Assembly (NCBI RefSeq): GCF_004299445.1
Contig: NZ_SCTC01000053.1
Span: 124,001 to 188,000, forward strand
Direction of reading: 5' to 3'
DNA length: 64,000 nt
DNA from: Phenylobacterium sp.
GTDB lineage: Bacteria; Pseudomonadota; Alphaproteobacteria; Caulobacterales; Caulobacteraceae
Shown: positions 26,932-35,859 of the stretch, piece after piece
Layout of the letters: every line of letters begins with the position of its first letter
How positions within the stretch are numbered: the first letter of the stretch is position 1
Position numbers and translations under genes: made by a program
Notes under the pieces: generated by a model
Told to the model about the DNA's origin: nothing
The model's input: only the letters and a program-made list of their open reading frames with translations
The model's database searches: none

Positions 26932-28662
26932 ATGCATCGCAACCCGGACGGATCCTGGGACAAATCCAGGCTGCCCAGCCGACACACGACGATCGGCCCG
27001 TCCAAGGCTCCGCACCGGTCGTACTACTACGCCATGGGCCTCGGCAGCCGCGACATTGCGCAGCCGTTCGTCGGCGTGGCGCATTGCGGCAACCAGTCAG
27101 CCCCCTGCAACACCGCGCTCGAGCGCCAGGCCCACGCCGCGGCCGAGGGCGTGAAGGCCGCCGGCGCGACGCCGCGTGAGTTCTCGACCATCACGGTCAC
27201 CGACGGCATCGCCATGGGCCACGAGGGGATGCGCTCATCGCTGGTCAGCCGCGAGGTCATCGCCGACTCGGTCGAGCTCAGCGTCCGCGGCCACGCCTAT
27301 GACGCGCTGGTGGGCATCGCCGGCTGCGACAAGAGCCTGCCCGGCATGATGATGGCCATGCTGCGCCTGAACGTGCCGAGTGTGTTTCTTTACGGCGGCT
27401 CGATCCTGCCCGGCCGCCTGGACGGCCAGGACCTGACCGTCCAGGACGTGTTCGAGGCCGTGGGCCAGTTCTCCGCGGGGACCATCAGCGAGGAGCGGCT
27501 CTGCCAGGTGGAGCAGCACGCCTGCCCGGGCGACGGCGCCTGCGGCGGCCAGTTCACCGCCAACACTATGGCGCTGGTGTCCGAGGCCATAGGCCTGGCC
27601 TTGCCGCTGAGTTCGTCGTTGCCGGCGACCTATCTGAGCCGCGACGACTATGCCCGCGCCTCAGGGGCCGCGGTGGTGCGCCTGATCGAGCAGAACATCC
27701 GCCCGCGTGACATCTGCACCCGTAAGGCGTTCGAGAACGCCGCGGTCGTGGTGGCGGCCACCGGCGGTTCGACCAACGGCGGCCTGCACCTGCCGGCCAT
27801 GGCGCACGAGTGCGGGATCGAGTTCACGCTACGCGACTTTGCCGAGATCTGCGCCCGCACCCCCTACATCGCCGACCTGAAACCCGGCGGTCGTTTCGTG
27901 GCCAAGGACATGGGCGAGGCGGGCGGCGCGCCCATGCTGATCAAGACGCTGCTGGAGGGCGGCTACCTGCACGGCGACTGCATGACTGTGACCGGCAAGA
28001 CGCTGGCCGAGAACGTGGCCGACGTGAAGTGGCGCGACGACCAGGAGGTGATCCGCCCCGTCTCCAACCCGCTGTCGCCCACCGGCGGCGTGGTGGGCCT
28101 GTGGGGCAATCTGGCCCCCGACGGCGCGATCGTGAAGGTGGCCGGCCTGAAGCACATCAAGCACCGCGGTCCGGCCCGGGTGTTCGACGGCGAGGAAGCC
28201 TGCTTCGCTGCGGTGGAGGCGCGCGACTACAAGGAAGGCGACGTGCTGGTCATCCGCTACGAGGGCGCCAAGGGTGGCCCCGGCATGCGCGAGATGCTGT
28301 CGACCACCGCGGCGCTGTACGGCCAGGGCGTGGAGAACATCGCACTGATCACCGACGGCCGTTTCTCCGGCGCGACCCGGGGCCTGTGCGTCGGCCACGT
28401 GGGTCCGGAAGCGCAGGCGGGCGGCCCTATCGGCCTAGTGAAGGATGGCGACATCATCAGCATCGACGCCGAGACCGGCTCGATCGAGCTGGAGGTCGAT
28501 GCGGCCGAGCTGGAACGCCGCAAGGCCGACTGGAAGCCGCGCAAGACCAATTACCAGACCGGCGCGATCTGGAAGTTCGCCCAGATGGTGGGCCCGGTGC
28601 ACCTGGGCGCCACGACCCACCCTGGAGCTGCGGCCGAGACGCACGTCTTCGCCGACCTTTGA
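26932..28662 (+). CDS. ilvD: Dihydroxy-acid dehydratase (IlvD/Edd family)
   Basis: The 576-residue product from ATG 26932 carries the family's cluster-binding cysteines: HCGNQSAPCN (Cys52, Cys59), IAGCDKSLPGMMMAM and CPGDGACGGQFTANTM. ALITDGRFSGATRGLCVGHV is near the C-terminus. This is the Fe-S dehydratase that makes the 2-oxo acid precursors of valine, isoleucine and leucine. Some IlvD/Edd relatives act on sugar acids, and length cannot separate them, so the symbol is a best guess. The GGAGG 8 nt before the ATG supports this start. The racemase gene begins 4 nt after its stop. Confidence 0.85.
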   Translation: MHRNPDGSWDKSRLPSRHTTIGPSKAPHRSYYYAMGLGSRDIAQPFVGVAHCGNQSAPCNTALERQAHAAAEGVKAAGATPREFSTITVTDGIAMGHEGMRSSLVSREVIADSVELSVRGHAYDALVGIAGCDKSLPGMMMAMLRLNVPSVFLYGGSILPGRLDGQDLTVQDVFEAVGQFSAGTISEERLCQVEQHACPGDGACGGQFTANTMALVSEAIGLALPLSSSLPATYLSRDDYARASGAAVVRLIEQNIRPRDICTRKAFENAAVVVAATGGSTNGGLHLPAMAHECGIEFTLRDFAEICARTPYIADLKPGGRFVAKDMGEAGGAPMLIKTLLEGGYLHGDCMTVTGKTLAENVADVKWRDDQEVIRPVSNPLSPTGGVVGLWGNLAPDGAIVKVAGLKHIKHRGPARVFDGEEACFAAVEARDYKEGDVLVIRYEGAKGGPGMREMLSTTAALYGQGVENIALITDGRFSGATRGLCVGHVGPEAQAGGPIGLVKDGDIISIDAETGSIELEVDAAELERRKADWKPRKTNYQTGAIWKFAQMVGPVHLGATTHPGAAAETHVFADL

Positions 28663-28666
28663 CGCC

Positions 28667-29356
28667 GTGAAGACGATCGGCGTCCTGGGCGGGATGAGCG
28701 CGGAGTCCACCGCGCTCTACTATCGCGAGCTGAACCGGCTGGTGCGCGAGCGCCTTGGCGGACTGCATTCGGCCGAACTGTTGATCCGCTCGGTGGACTT
28801 CGCACCGATCGCCGAGCTGCAGGCGCGGGACGACTGGGCGGCCACCGGTGCGCTGCTGGCGGAGGCGGCGCGACGGCTGGAAGGGGCGGGGGCTGAGGCG
28901 ATCATCCTGGCCACCAACACCATGCACCTGAACGCCGAGGCGATCCGTGCGGCGATCAGCGTGCCGTTCCTGCATATCGGCGATGCTACCGCGGCGGCGC
29001 TGACAGCGAGGGGCGTCAAGCGGCCGCTTCTGCTGGCCACGCGCTTCACCATGGAGAAGGCGTTCTACAAGGACCGGCTGATCGCCGCCGGCCTCGATCC
29101 CCTGGTCCCCGATCCGGCCGACCGGGATCGCCTGCAGGCGATCATCTACGACGAGCTGTGCCAGGGCGTCGTGAAGCCCACCTCGACGGCGGCCGGGATG
29201 ATGATGGTCGAGCGTGGACTGGCCGCCGGCGCCGACGGGGTCATCTTCGGTTGCACCGAGGTGGGCTTGCTGCTGAGGCCCGAGGATGTCGGCGTGCCGG
29301 TGGTCGACACCGCGCTGGTCCACTGCGAGGCGGCGGTGGATTTCGCGCTGGGTTGA
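28667..29356 (+). CDS. Aspartate/glutamate racemase family protein (YgeA-like)
   Basis: GTG 28667 opens a 229-residue frame beginning MKTIGVLGGMSAESTALYY, the family's N-terminal phosphate/substrate loop. The first catalytic position is Thr83 in LATNTMH and the second is Cys196 in FGCTEVG. This Thr/Cys pair, instead of Cys/Cys, is the pattern of the L-aspartate/glutamate-specific racemase type. It probably supplies D-Glu or D-Asp or removes them. Only 4 nt separate it from ilvD, so they share a transcript. Confidence 0.88.
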   Translation: MKTIGVLGGMSAESTALYYRELNRLVRERLGGLHSAELLIRSVDFAPIAELQARDDWAATGALLAEAARRLEGAGAEAIILATNTMHLNAEAIRAAISVPFLHIGDATAAALTARGVKRPLLLATRFTMEKAFYKDRLIAAGLDPLVPDPADRDRLQAIIYDELCQGVVKPTSTAAGMMMVERGLAAGADGVIFGCTEVGLLLRPEDVGVPVVDTALVHCEAAVDFALG

Positions 29357-29359
29357 TCC

Positions 29360-30049
29360 TCAGGGCAGGGCGGCGACCCCGAACAGATAAGGGTGACCCA
29401 GGGCCAGCGCCGCCCAGACCGCCACCGCAGCCAAGAGGCGCCAGGCCCCGATCTCGCCCAAATTCAGCGTCTGGCGGCCTGAGAGGATCGCGGCGAACGG
29501 CACGTTCGAGGTCTGGCTGGTGAAGGCGTCGTAGGCGGGCCCCAGGGTGCGGCGCCGCTTGGCGTCGATGCTGGCCGTCCCGAACAGCGCCAGCGCCAGC
29601 ATCGCGCCGAACAGCACCAGGGCCGCCGGCTCGCCGTTCACCACCAGATGGCCGAACGCCCAGACAGCGACGCCCCACAGGAACGGGTGGCGGGTGATCC
29701 GCACCATCCCCTTCACCGCATCGGGCCGCTCCAGCACGTCTTCCTGGCGTACGCTGGTCGGGTTGGGCGTAGTGAGCCCCGGCACGATCAGCAGCATGGC
29801 GAGCAACTGCAGGCCCACCTGCACGTGGCGTGAGGCCTCGCCCACCGTCCAGAGGGGGGTGGCCGGCTCGCTGCGAGCCTGGGCGAAGGCGAACCCGAGC
29901 CAGGCGAGGCCTGCCACGGACGCCAGCGAGAAGAGGCCCATATAGGGGCCCTGGCCGATCCGGCCGGTAAGTGCGTCACGGAGCCGGGTGCCCGAAACGA
30001 GCAGATGCAGCAGGACGAAGAAGGCGGCGGCGGCGATCAGGTTCGACAT
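29360..30049 (-). CDS. NnrU family membrane protein
   Basis: 229 residues with about six hydrophobic helices. MVRITRHPFLWGVAVWAFGHLVVNG is the conserved NnrU/isoprenylcysteine-methyltransferase-like core, and YDAFTSQTSNVPFAAILSGR follows near the C-terminus. NnrU was first linked to nitric oxide reduction, but the family is broad and no denitrification gene is near. It converges on the racemase gene with a 3-nt gap, and may be followed by no terminator of its own. Confidence 0.85.
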   Translation of the reverse strand: MSNLIAAAAFFVLLHLLVSGTRLRDALTGRIGQGPYMGLFSLASVAGLAWLGFAFAQARSEPATPLWTVGEASRHVQVGLQLLAMLLIVPGLTTPNPTSVRQEDVLERPDAVKGMVRITRHPFLWGVAVWAFGHLVVNGEPAALVLFGAMLALALFGTASIDAKRRRTLGPAYDAFTSQTSNVPFAAILSGRQTLNLGEIGAWRLLAAVAVWAALALGHPYLFGVAALP

Positions 30050-30077
30050 GAGGCCCTCGCTCTTTTGATTTACGTCG

Positions 30078-30758
30078 TCAATTTATAACATCTTCGGGGT
30101 CGTCTTCAATCGGCTCGTCGTCGAGGTCGTCGAAAAGCGGGCCGGCCGGCGCGGCGATGGGGGCGGCCGCGGCGGCGCGGACCGGCGACGGGGCGGGAGC
30201 CTGAACCGACGCCGGCGCGACCGCCCGCGGCGTGATCGGCCGACGCAGCACCGACTCCATGCGCGCCATCCAGCGGTTGGCTTCGGCCAAGGCTTCGTCG
30301 GGCTCCAGGCGACCGCGGCGCCCGACATCCTCGGGTCGCCAGAGATCGAGCTCGAAGTCTGGATGGTTTGGATCGTCGAAGATGAACCGCAGTCGCACGC
30401 GCTCCTGAGGCTGGGCCAGCTGATCCAGGGCGCGGCGCGGCTCGCCGCGGAAGGCCCTCGCCGCCACCTGTCGGTCGACGATCAGCTCGACGCCCAACAG
30501 TTCGTCCAGGCCGTAGTCCAGCCGCCAGGCGCCGCGGTCCCAGGCGATGCAGACCTTGGATTGCGCCAGGTCGAAGCCGATGCCGGCGCCCCGCCCGCGG
30601 GCGATCAGCAGCGGCTGGGGCGGAGCGCCCAGGGCTTCGGTGAGGGTGCGCCGGATGCGTCGGCCTTCCTCCATGAACCAGACCACCGCCGCGCCCAGCA
30701 GCGAGATCGCGCCGCCGGCCAGCGCGAGCAAGGTCAGCAGCCTCGCGATCTCGTCCAT
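30078..30758 (-). CDS. Membrane-anchored hypothetical protein with acidic tail
   Basis: 226 residues. Residues 6-29 form one membrane helix (LLTLLALAGGAISLLGAAVVWFM region), followed by a folded cytoplasmic part (about 40-150) with QPLLIARGRGAGIGFDLAQSKVCIAWDRG. Then come an Ala/Pro-rich linker and a strongly acidic end (DDLDDEPIEDDPED). I recognise no family. The layout suggests a soluble domain tethered to the inner membrane with a flexible tail. It has a 31-nt gap from the upstream GNAT gene on the same strand. Confidence 0.75.
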   Translation of the reverse strand: MDEIARLLTLLALAGGAISLLGAAVVWFMEEGRRIRRTLTEALGAPPQPLLIARGRGAGIGFDLAQSKVCIAWDRGAWRLDYGLDELLGVELIVDRQVAARAFRGEPRRALDQLAQPQERVRLRFIFDDPNHPDFELDLWRPEDVGRRGRLEPDEALAEANRWMARMESVLRRPITPRAVAPASVQAPAPSPVRAAAAAPIAAPAGPLFDDLDDEPIEDDPEDVIN

Positions 30759-30789
30759 GGACCGACGTTACGCTCGATCTGTGAGTCGC

Positions 30790-31389
30790 CTAAGCCGGGC
30801 GGATGACCGGGATGTGCGGGGCCGAGTCCAGGGGCGCCAGACCGGCCAGCCGCGGGTCCTCGATGATCTCCACCTCGCGCCGGAAGGGCTTGAAGCCCGA
30901 GCGCATGTAGAACTGCGGCGCGTTGGGATGGTCGAAGGTGCAGGTGTGCACCCAGAAGCGCTTGATTGGGCGCGACCATGCCAGCTCGATCGCCCGGTTC
31001 ATCATCCAGCGCGCGGCGCCGCCGCCGACCAGCCCTTTGGTGACCCCGAAGAAGGCCAGCTCGCAGGTGTCAGGCTCGAGGAAGTCGAGCTCCAGGATGC
31101 CAAGCTCGCCGCCGGGCGCCTCCAGCCGGTAGACCTCGACCACGGGGTCGGCCAGCAGCGCCGCCAGTTCGGCGTCGGGCATCCGCAGGCGCATGAACCA
31201 CAGCCAGTCGCGGCCCACCGCCGTGTAGAGCGCGCGGTATTCCTCGATCGTGGGGCTGGGCATCCGCCGCAGGGTCCAGCCCGGGTTCTCCACCTCGGGT
31301 CGCGGCGCGGGGCGCTCGAACATCTCCAGCGAGGTCACGATCGCAGCGGCCGCGCCCGCCGGCACGTCGTGGAAGCCTTCGGAAAGCAT
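30790..31389 (-). CDS. GNAT-family N-acetyltransferase
   Basis: A 199-residue protein with the GNAT core: GELGILELDFLEPDTCELAFFGV (beta strands 3-4), then VGGGAARWMMNRAIELAW in place of the acetyl-CoA pyrophosphate loop, and FDHPNAPQFYMRSGFKPFRR, the typical substrate/C-terminal motif. It transfers an acetyl group from acetyl-CoA to an unknown amine. The gene starts 3 nt after the stop of xthA, so it is the second gene of that operon. Confidence 0.88.
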   Translation of the reverse strand: MLSEGFHDVPAGAAAAIVTSLEMFERPAPRPEVENPGWTLRRMPSPTIEEYRALYTAVGRDWLWFMRLRMPDAELAALLADPVVEVYRLEAPGGELGILELDFLEPDTCELAFFGVTKGLVGGGAARWMMNRAIELAWSRPIKRFWVHTCTFDHPNAPQFYMRSGFKPFRREVEIIEDPRLAGLAPLDSAPHIPVIRPA

Positions 31390-31392
31390 GGG

Positions 31393-32172
31393 CTAAAGAT
31401 CCAGTTCGACCATGAGGGGCACGTGGTCGGACGGCTTGTCCCAACCGCGCACGTGCTTGTGGATCGCGACCCCGGTGAGCTTGTCGGCCGCCTGGGGCGA
31501 GAGAAGGGCGTGATCGATCCGGATGCCGTTGTTCCGCTGCCAGGCGCCGGCCTGATAGTCCCAGAACGTGAAGGCCCCGGGCGCGCCATCGGCCTGCAGA
31601 TAGGCCTCGGTCAGACCCAGGTTCTTCAGCGCCCGGAATGCGCCGCGGGTCTGCGGCTGGAAGAGGGCGTCGTCAGTCCAGTTCTCGGGATGCGCCGCGT
31701 CGCGCGGCTCGGGGATCACGTTGTAGTCGCCCATCAGACAGAAGGGCTCCTCAAGCACCAACAGGTCGCGGGCATGCGCGCTGAGCCGCTCCATCCAGGC
31801 CAGCTTGTATCCGAACTTTTCGGTGCTCACCGGGTTGCCGTTCGGCAGGTAGATCGAGGCGACGCGCACCGGCTCGGGGCCCGAGACGACCGCCTCGACG
31901 TAGCGGGCCTGTTCGTCGCCGTCGTCACCCGGCAGTCCGCGGCGGACATCCTCCAGCGGCGTCTTCGAGAGCAGGGCCACGCCGTTGTAGGTCTTCTGGC
32001 CATGCACTGCGACATTATAGCCAAGACGTTCAAAGGCTTCGGTCGGAAACTTCTCGTCGATGCACTTGATTTCCTGCAGGCAGGCGACGTCGGGATTGGC
32101 CTCCTCGAACCACCGCACGACGGTTTCCAGCCGCGCGTTCACAGAGTTGACGTTCCAGGTGGCGATACGCAT
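31393..32172 (-). CDS. xthA: Exodeoxyribonuclease III
   Basis: 259 residues, normal for the ExoIII/AP-endonuclease family. MRIATWNVNSVNARL at the start, LQEIKCIDEKFP with the metal-binding Glu, YLPNGNPVSTEKFGYK, MGDYNVIPEPRDA (catalytic Asp/Asn) and a terminal SDHVPLMVELDL with the catalytic Asp-His are all present. It incises abasic sites and trims 3' blocked ends during base-excision repair. It is transcribed with the GNAT gene and faces the divergent secreted hypothetical gene. Confidence 0.95.
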   Translation of the reverse strand: MRIATWNVNSVNARLETVVRWFEEANPDVACLQEIKCIDEKFPTEAFERLGYNVAVHGQKTYNGVALLSKTPLEDVRRGLPGDDGDEQARYVEAVVSGPEPVRVASIYLPNGNPVSTEKFGYKLAWMERLSAHARDLLVLEEPFCLMGDYNVIPEPRDAAHPENWTDDALFQPQTRGAFRALKNLGLTEAYLQADGAPGAFTFWDYQAGAWQRNNGIRIDHALLSPQAADKLTGVAIHKHVRGWDKPSDHVPLMVELDL

Positions 32173-32299
32173 CCAGGGCTCCCGTTTCGGGCGTGAAGCT
32201 AGTGGCGAGGGCTGCGTTGCTCAATGCCGGTTTGCCAATGCCGCGCCGGCTTGACCTTGCCGCCCGGCCATGGCCTGCCTGGGGGGCAAGGAGGAGCCA

Positions 32300-33058
32300 T
32301 TGCGAAGAGCCGCCATCGCATTTTCAGCGCTGCTAGCCACGCCAGCCTGGGCTCAGCCTGTTCCTCCGCCGCAGCTGGACCTACCCAAGCCGGCGCCACC
32401 CACCACCACGCTGTCGGGCGAACCGCTGTGCGCGCCTGAAAAGCTGACGCGCATGGTGGTCCGCAACATCTCTCCCGGCCTGCCGGCCGCCGCGCCGGCG
32501 GCCCAGCCACGAACGTTGTATCGCCAGGGCGCGCTGTACATGCGCAGCGAGGAGAGCCCCGATCCTTCGCGCGGCCAGCCGGTGGTCATCGTCGCCGAAC
32601 CCGACATCTGGATGGTCAACCTCTCGACGCGGACAGGCCAGCATCAGGTCGATCCGGGGCCGGAGTTCGTCGTCCGCGCCCCCGTGCTGCCGATGACGGC
32701 CGAGACGCCGCCGCAGTTCCGGTCGCTGGAGTACGGCTGCGAGCTCGAGTTCCTGAGGCGCAACGGCGCGGAGTCGCCGATACAGGTGGTCCCCTGGGGC
32801 GAGGGCAAGGCGACGGTTCACCAGGTGACGGTGGGCGAGCACATGCTGAGCCTGTTGCTGACGGAGCGGCGGCAGGCGCCCTTGCTGGTGGCGTACTCCC
32901 GGGCGGGCAAGGGTGTGTTCATGATGCGCTATGACGAGTTCCGAAACGATCTGACCGATCGTCCCGGACTGTTCGCGCCATCCAAGGACATGAAGATCAC
33001 GGAAGCGGGCCCGCTCAACAGGCCGGCCGCACCGACCGCGCCGCCGCCGAAGCCCTAG
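32300..33058 (+). CDS. Secreted hypothetical protein
   Basis: I start this at TTG 32300 because AAGGAGGA (32288-32295) sits exactly upstream; an ATG at 32270 lacks such a site. The 252-residue product has a signal peptide ([18 protein letters not shown]) and a Pro-rich mature start and end. In between are mostly beta-type segments (for example [20 protein letters not shown]). No catalytic motif is recognised. Its stop overlaps the convergent erpA-like stop in the palindrome CTAG. Confidence 0.75.
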   Translation: MRRAAIAFSALLATPAWAQPVPPPQLDLPKPAPPTTTLSGEPLCAPEKLTRMVVRNISPGLPAAAPAAQPRTLYRQGALYMRSEESPDPSRGQPVVIVAEPDIWMVNLSTRTGQHQVDPGPEFVVRAPVLPMTAETPPQFRSLEYGCELEFLRRNGAESPIQVVPWGEGKATVHQVTVGEHMLSLLLTERRQAPLLVAYSRAGKGVFMMRYDEFRNDLTDRPGLFAPSKDMKITEAGPLNRPAAPTAPPPKP

Positions 33059-33387
33059 ATCGAGAAGCTGACGCCGCAGCCGCAGCTGGACTTGGCGTTG
33101 GGATTGCGAATCCGGAATTCCGCGCCGGCCAGTTCGTCGACGAAGTCGATCTCCGAGCCCTTCAGCAGAGCCAGCGATATGACGTCCACCAAGGCGGCCG
33201 CGCCATCGCGCTCGACCTTCAGGTCATCCGGCTGCGCTTCGTCCACCAGGTCGAACTGGTACTGGAAGCCAGAGCAGCCGCCGCCCTCCACCGCCACGCG
33301 AAGCATGACCGGGCGGCCCTCGGTGGCGCCGATGGCCTGGATGCGTTTCGCCGCGGCGGGCGAGAGGGTGACGTCGATGGTGTTCAT
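33055..33387 (-). CDS. erpA: ErpA/IscA-type iron-sulfur carrier protein
   Basis: Starting at ATG 33387 the protein has 110 residues. The three Cys ligands of A-type carriers are visible: [11 protein letters not shown] and SSCGCGVSF at the C-terminus. It receives Fe-S clusters from the assembly scaffold and passes them to apo-enzymes such as the dehydratase encoded upstream. ErpA rather than IscA or SufA is chosen because no isc/suf genes are adjacent and the C-terminus fits. It is divergent from the dNTPase gene. Confidence 0.85.
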   Translation of the reverse strand: MNTIDVTLSPAAAKRIQAIGATEGRPVMLRVAVEGGGCSGFQYQFDLVDEAQPDDLKVERDGAAALVDVISLALLKGSEIDFVDELAGAEFRIRNPNAKSSCGCGVSFSI

Positions 33388-33471
33388 GCTTCCGTTAGAC
33401 GAACGACTGCCCTGGACTATATGAGGGCGCAAGCGGCTTCGACCAAGAGGCCATGCGCTCAGAACGGTTTG

Positions 33472-34650
33472 ATGGCCTCAACGCTCCCACCTCGTGTCGT
33501 ATACGCTGAACAGCCCGGCCAGTCGCGGGGCCGCAAGGTCCCTGAGGCGGCGAGCCGTACGCGGACCGACTTCGCCCGCGACCGCGACCGCATCATCCAC
33601 TCGACGGCTTTCCGGAGGCTGAAGGAAAAGACCCAGGTCTTCGTGGCGCACGAAGGCGACCATTTCCGCACGCGGCTGACCCACAGCCTGGAGGTGGCGC
33701 AGATCGCCCGGTCGCTCGCGACGGCGCTGGGCCTGGACGCCGACCTGGCCGAGACCATCGCCCTGGCGCACGATCTGGGCCACCCGCCGTTCGGCCACGC
33801 CGGCGAGGACGAGCTGCAGGTTCAGATGCAGGGCTACGGCGGCTTCGACCACAACGTGCAGACGTTCCGGGTCGTGACCAAGCTGGAGCGGCGCTATCCC
33901 CGGTTCGACGGGCTGAACCTGACCTGGGAAACCCTGGAAGGGGTGATCAAGCACAACGGTCCGGTGATCGACCAGCTGAGCAAGCCATCCTGGAGCGCGA
34001 TCTCGGAGTTCGATGGGCAGTACGGCCTGCGCCTCGACACCTGGGCGTCGGCCGAGGCCCAGGTCGCGGCCCTGTCGGACGACATCGCCTACAACAATCA
34101 CGACGTCGACGACGGCGTCTTGGCCGGCCTGTTCAACCTTGATGAGCTGGCTGAGGTGCCGCTGATCGGGCCGCATATCCGCAGCACCTGGGCCGACTAT
34201 CCCGCGTGCGAACCCGGCATCGTGCGGCTGGAGGCCGTGCGCCGGATGATTGGAGCCATGGTCGACGACGTGATGGCCGAGACCCGCCGCCGGGCCGAGG
34301 CCGGGCAGGTGGGGACGGCCGAGGACGTGCGGATGCTGGGCCACGCCCTGGTGTCGTTCTCGCGCGACATGGTCGAGGACCTGGCGGTCCTGCGCCGGTT
34401 CCTGATGGAGCGGATGTACCGCCACTGGAAGGTCAACCGCACCCGCAGCCAGGCGCGCCGGATCCTGGCCGAGATGTTCCAGCTGTTCATGGCCGAGCCC
34501 GACGTGCTGCCGGCCGAGTGGTTCGCCCGCGCTCAGGCGCGTGACGAGGCGGGGCGGGCGAGGGTGGTCTGCGACTACATCGCCGGCATGACCGACCGCT
34601 TCGCCATCGAGGAACACAAGAAGCTGTTCCACCTCGACGTCTGGAACTGA
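33472..34650 (+). CDS. dgt: Deoxyguanosinetriphosphate triphosphohydrolase-like HD protein
   Basis: An HD-domain dNTP triphosphohydrolase that splits dNTPs into nucleoside and triphosphate. The metal-binding HD set is [33 protein letters not shown] and [13 protein letters not shown], the last also typical of the type-2 subgroup. From ATG 33472 it has 392 residues; an in-frame ATG at 33421 would add 17 residues, and neither has a strong SD. In many alphaproteobacteria argS follows this gene; here a 77-residue frame follows instead. Confidence 0.93.
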   Translation: MASTLPPRVVYAEQPGQSRGRKVPEAASRTRTDFARDRDRIIHSTAFRRLKEKTQVFVAHEGDHFRTRLTHSLEVAQIARSLATALGLDADLAETIALAHDLGHPPFGHAGEDELQVQMQGYGGFDHNVQTFRVVTKLERRYPRFDGLNLTWETLEGVIKHNGPVIDQLSKPSWSAISEFDGQYGLRLDTWASAEAQVAALSDDIAYNNHDVDDGVLAGLFNLDELAEVPLIGPHIRSTWADYPACEPGIVRLEAVRRMIGAMVDDVMAETRRRAEAGQVGTAEDVRMLGHALVSFSRDMVEDLAVLRRFLMERMYRHWKVNRTRSQARRILAEMFQLFMAEPDVLPAEWFARAQARDEAGRARVVCDYIAGMTDRFAIEEHKKLFHLDVWN

Positions 34651-34656
34651 CCGCCC

Positions 34657-34890
34657 GTGGACGTGCTGGTGGTAAGGGCCCCCATGTACCATTCCCCCGG
34701 GGACGAGGCGGCCTTCGCGGGCTGGCTACGGCGCATCCGGGCGGTCAACGGCGTGCAGACGCGCGGCCACAACCTGCATATCCAGCTTCGGCCCGGGAAG
34801 GTCTCCCAGGACGAGCAGCGTGAGTTCCGGGCTCTCTTCCACCGCTACGGCATGGACACCAGCGAGATCGAGGAACTCGGGCGGCGGTAG
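34657..34890 (+). CDS. Small hypothetical protein
   Basis: A GTG at 34657, 6 nt after dgt, opens a 77-residue frame (MDVLVVRAPMYHSPGDEAAFAGWLRRI...). An in-frame ATG at 34684 is an alternative. The predicted helix-strand-helix content and a balanced charge (WLRRIRAVNG, QDEQREFRALFHRYG) look like a real small protein. I recognise no family. Close coupling to dgt argues for co-transcription. Confidence 0.55.
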   Translation: MDVLVVRAPMYHSPGDEAAFAGWLRRIRAVNGVQTRGHNLHIQLRPGKVSQDEQREFRALFHRYGMDTSEIEELGRR

Positions 34891-34930
34891 GGTTCGTCTC
34901 CATCCTGCCGCGATTATCCACCACATCCTC

Positions 34931-34973
34931 ACCGGGCCGTTTCGCGGCCTGTCCCTCCCCGGCAAGGGAGGGA
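34931..34973. repeat. Single arm of the REP-like intergenic repeat
   Basis: Two adjacent hairpins, GGCCG-TTTCG-CGGCC (34935-34949) and TCCCTCCC-CGGCAA-GGGAGGGA (34952-34973), have the same order and sequence type as the right arm at 3129-3165 (shared GCGG-CTGTCCCTCCCC and AAGGGAGGGA). It lies 46 nt before the SPOR gene start. Confidence 0.65.
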
Positions 34974-35019
34974 ATAAACTCCAATCTCTGCGCACTTGAT
35001 TCGCCCCGGAGCCCTCGCG

Positions 35020-35859
35020 ATGTCCGACCATGAGCGCGGCGCCTACACGCCGCCGCACGCCGACGCTCCGCTGAGCTTCGATCCGCGCCAGCCGGTGCGC
35101 GGCGCCCGGCCGATTCCGTTGACCCTGATCCTCTCGGTGCTGGTGCTGGCGGCGCTGGTGGCGGCGATCCTGTGGTTCTACCAGTCGGGCGTGCGCCAGG
35201 CGGGCGAGGCGCCGCAGACGGTAGGCGCCCCGGTGGCCGGCATCAAGGAAGCCGCCAAGGCCGACGCCCAGCCGCAGGATCCCGCCGCCGGCCTGCAAAT
35301 CTACCGCTCGGACGAGACCGCGGGCCAGCTGCAGACCCTGCCGGCCGAGCCCAAGTTCACCCCGCCGCCCGAAACGCCCCAGGCGCGGCCCACGACGCCG
35401 ATCGTGGTCACCCAGGCGCCGCCGGTGCAGACTGCCCCCGCCAAGGTCACTCCGCCGCCGGCTGCGACTCAGGCGGCGTTGAAACCCGCCATTCCCGCCA
35501 CGCCGCCTGCGAAGGCCCCGCCGCCGCCGCCGCAGAAGGTCGCCACGGCGCCAGCGCCGCCGCCGAAGGCCGCGCCCCCACCGCCCGAGAAGAAGGCTCC
35601 TGAGCCCAAGGTCGCCGCATCCGCTGGCGGTGCACGGGTGCAGGTGGGCGCCGTGTCGTCGACGGCGCTGGCCGACAAGGCCTGGAGCGACGCCGTCGCC
35701 GCCGCGCCCGGTCTCGGCGCCGGCAAGGGCAAGGCCGTGGAGAAGATCGAGGGGGGCACGCTCTACCGCACGTTTGTCACGGGTTTCGCCTCGCGCGGTG
35801 ACGCTCAGGCGTTCTGCGCCAGGCTCCAGGCCGCCGGAAAGAGCTGCTTCGTCCGGTGA
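35020..35859 (+). CDS. SPOR-domain membrane protein
   Basis: From ATG 35020 the product has 279 residues: a short cytoplasmic N-terminus, one membrane helix (PLTLILSVLVLAALVAAILWFY, about residues 29-50), a long Pro/Ala-rich periplasmic linker, and a C-terminal SPOR domain of about 75 residues beginning ARVQVGAVSSTALADKAW. SPOR domains bind denuded glycan strands at the division septum. Its stop overlaps the nagZ GTG by 4 bp. A TTG at 34996 would give 8 more residues. Confidence 0.9.
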   Translation: MSDHERGAYTPPHADAPLSFDPRQPVRGARPIPLTLILSVLVLAALVAAILWFYQSGVRQAGEAPQTVGAPVAGIKEAAKADAQPQDPAAGLQIYRSDETAGQLQTLPAEPKFTPPPETPQARPTTPIVVTQAPPVQTAPAKVTPPPAATQAALKPAIPATPPAKAPPPPPQKVATAPAPPPKAAPPPPEKKAPEPKVAASAGGARVQVGAVSSTALADKAWSDAVAAAPGLGAGKGKAVEKIEGGTLYRTFVTGFASRGDAQAFCARLQAAGKSCFVR

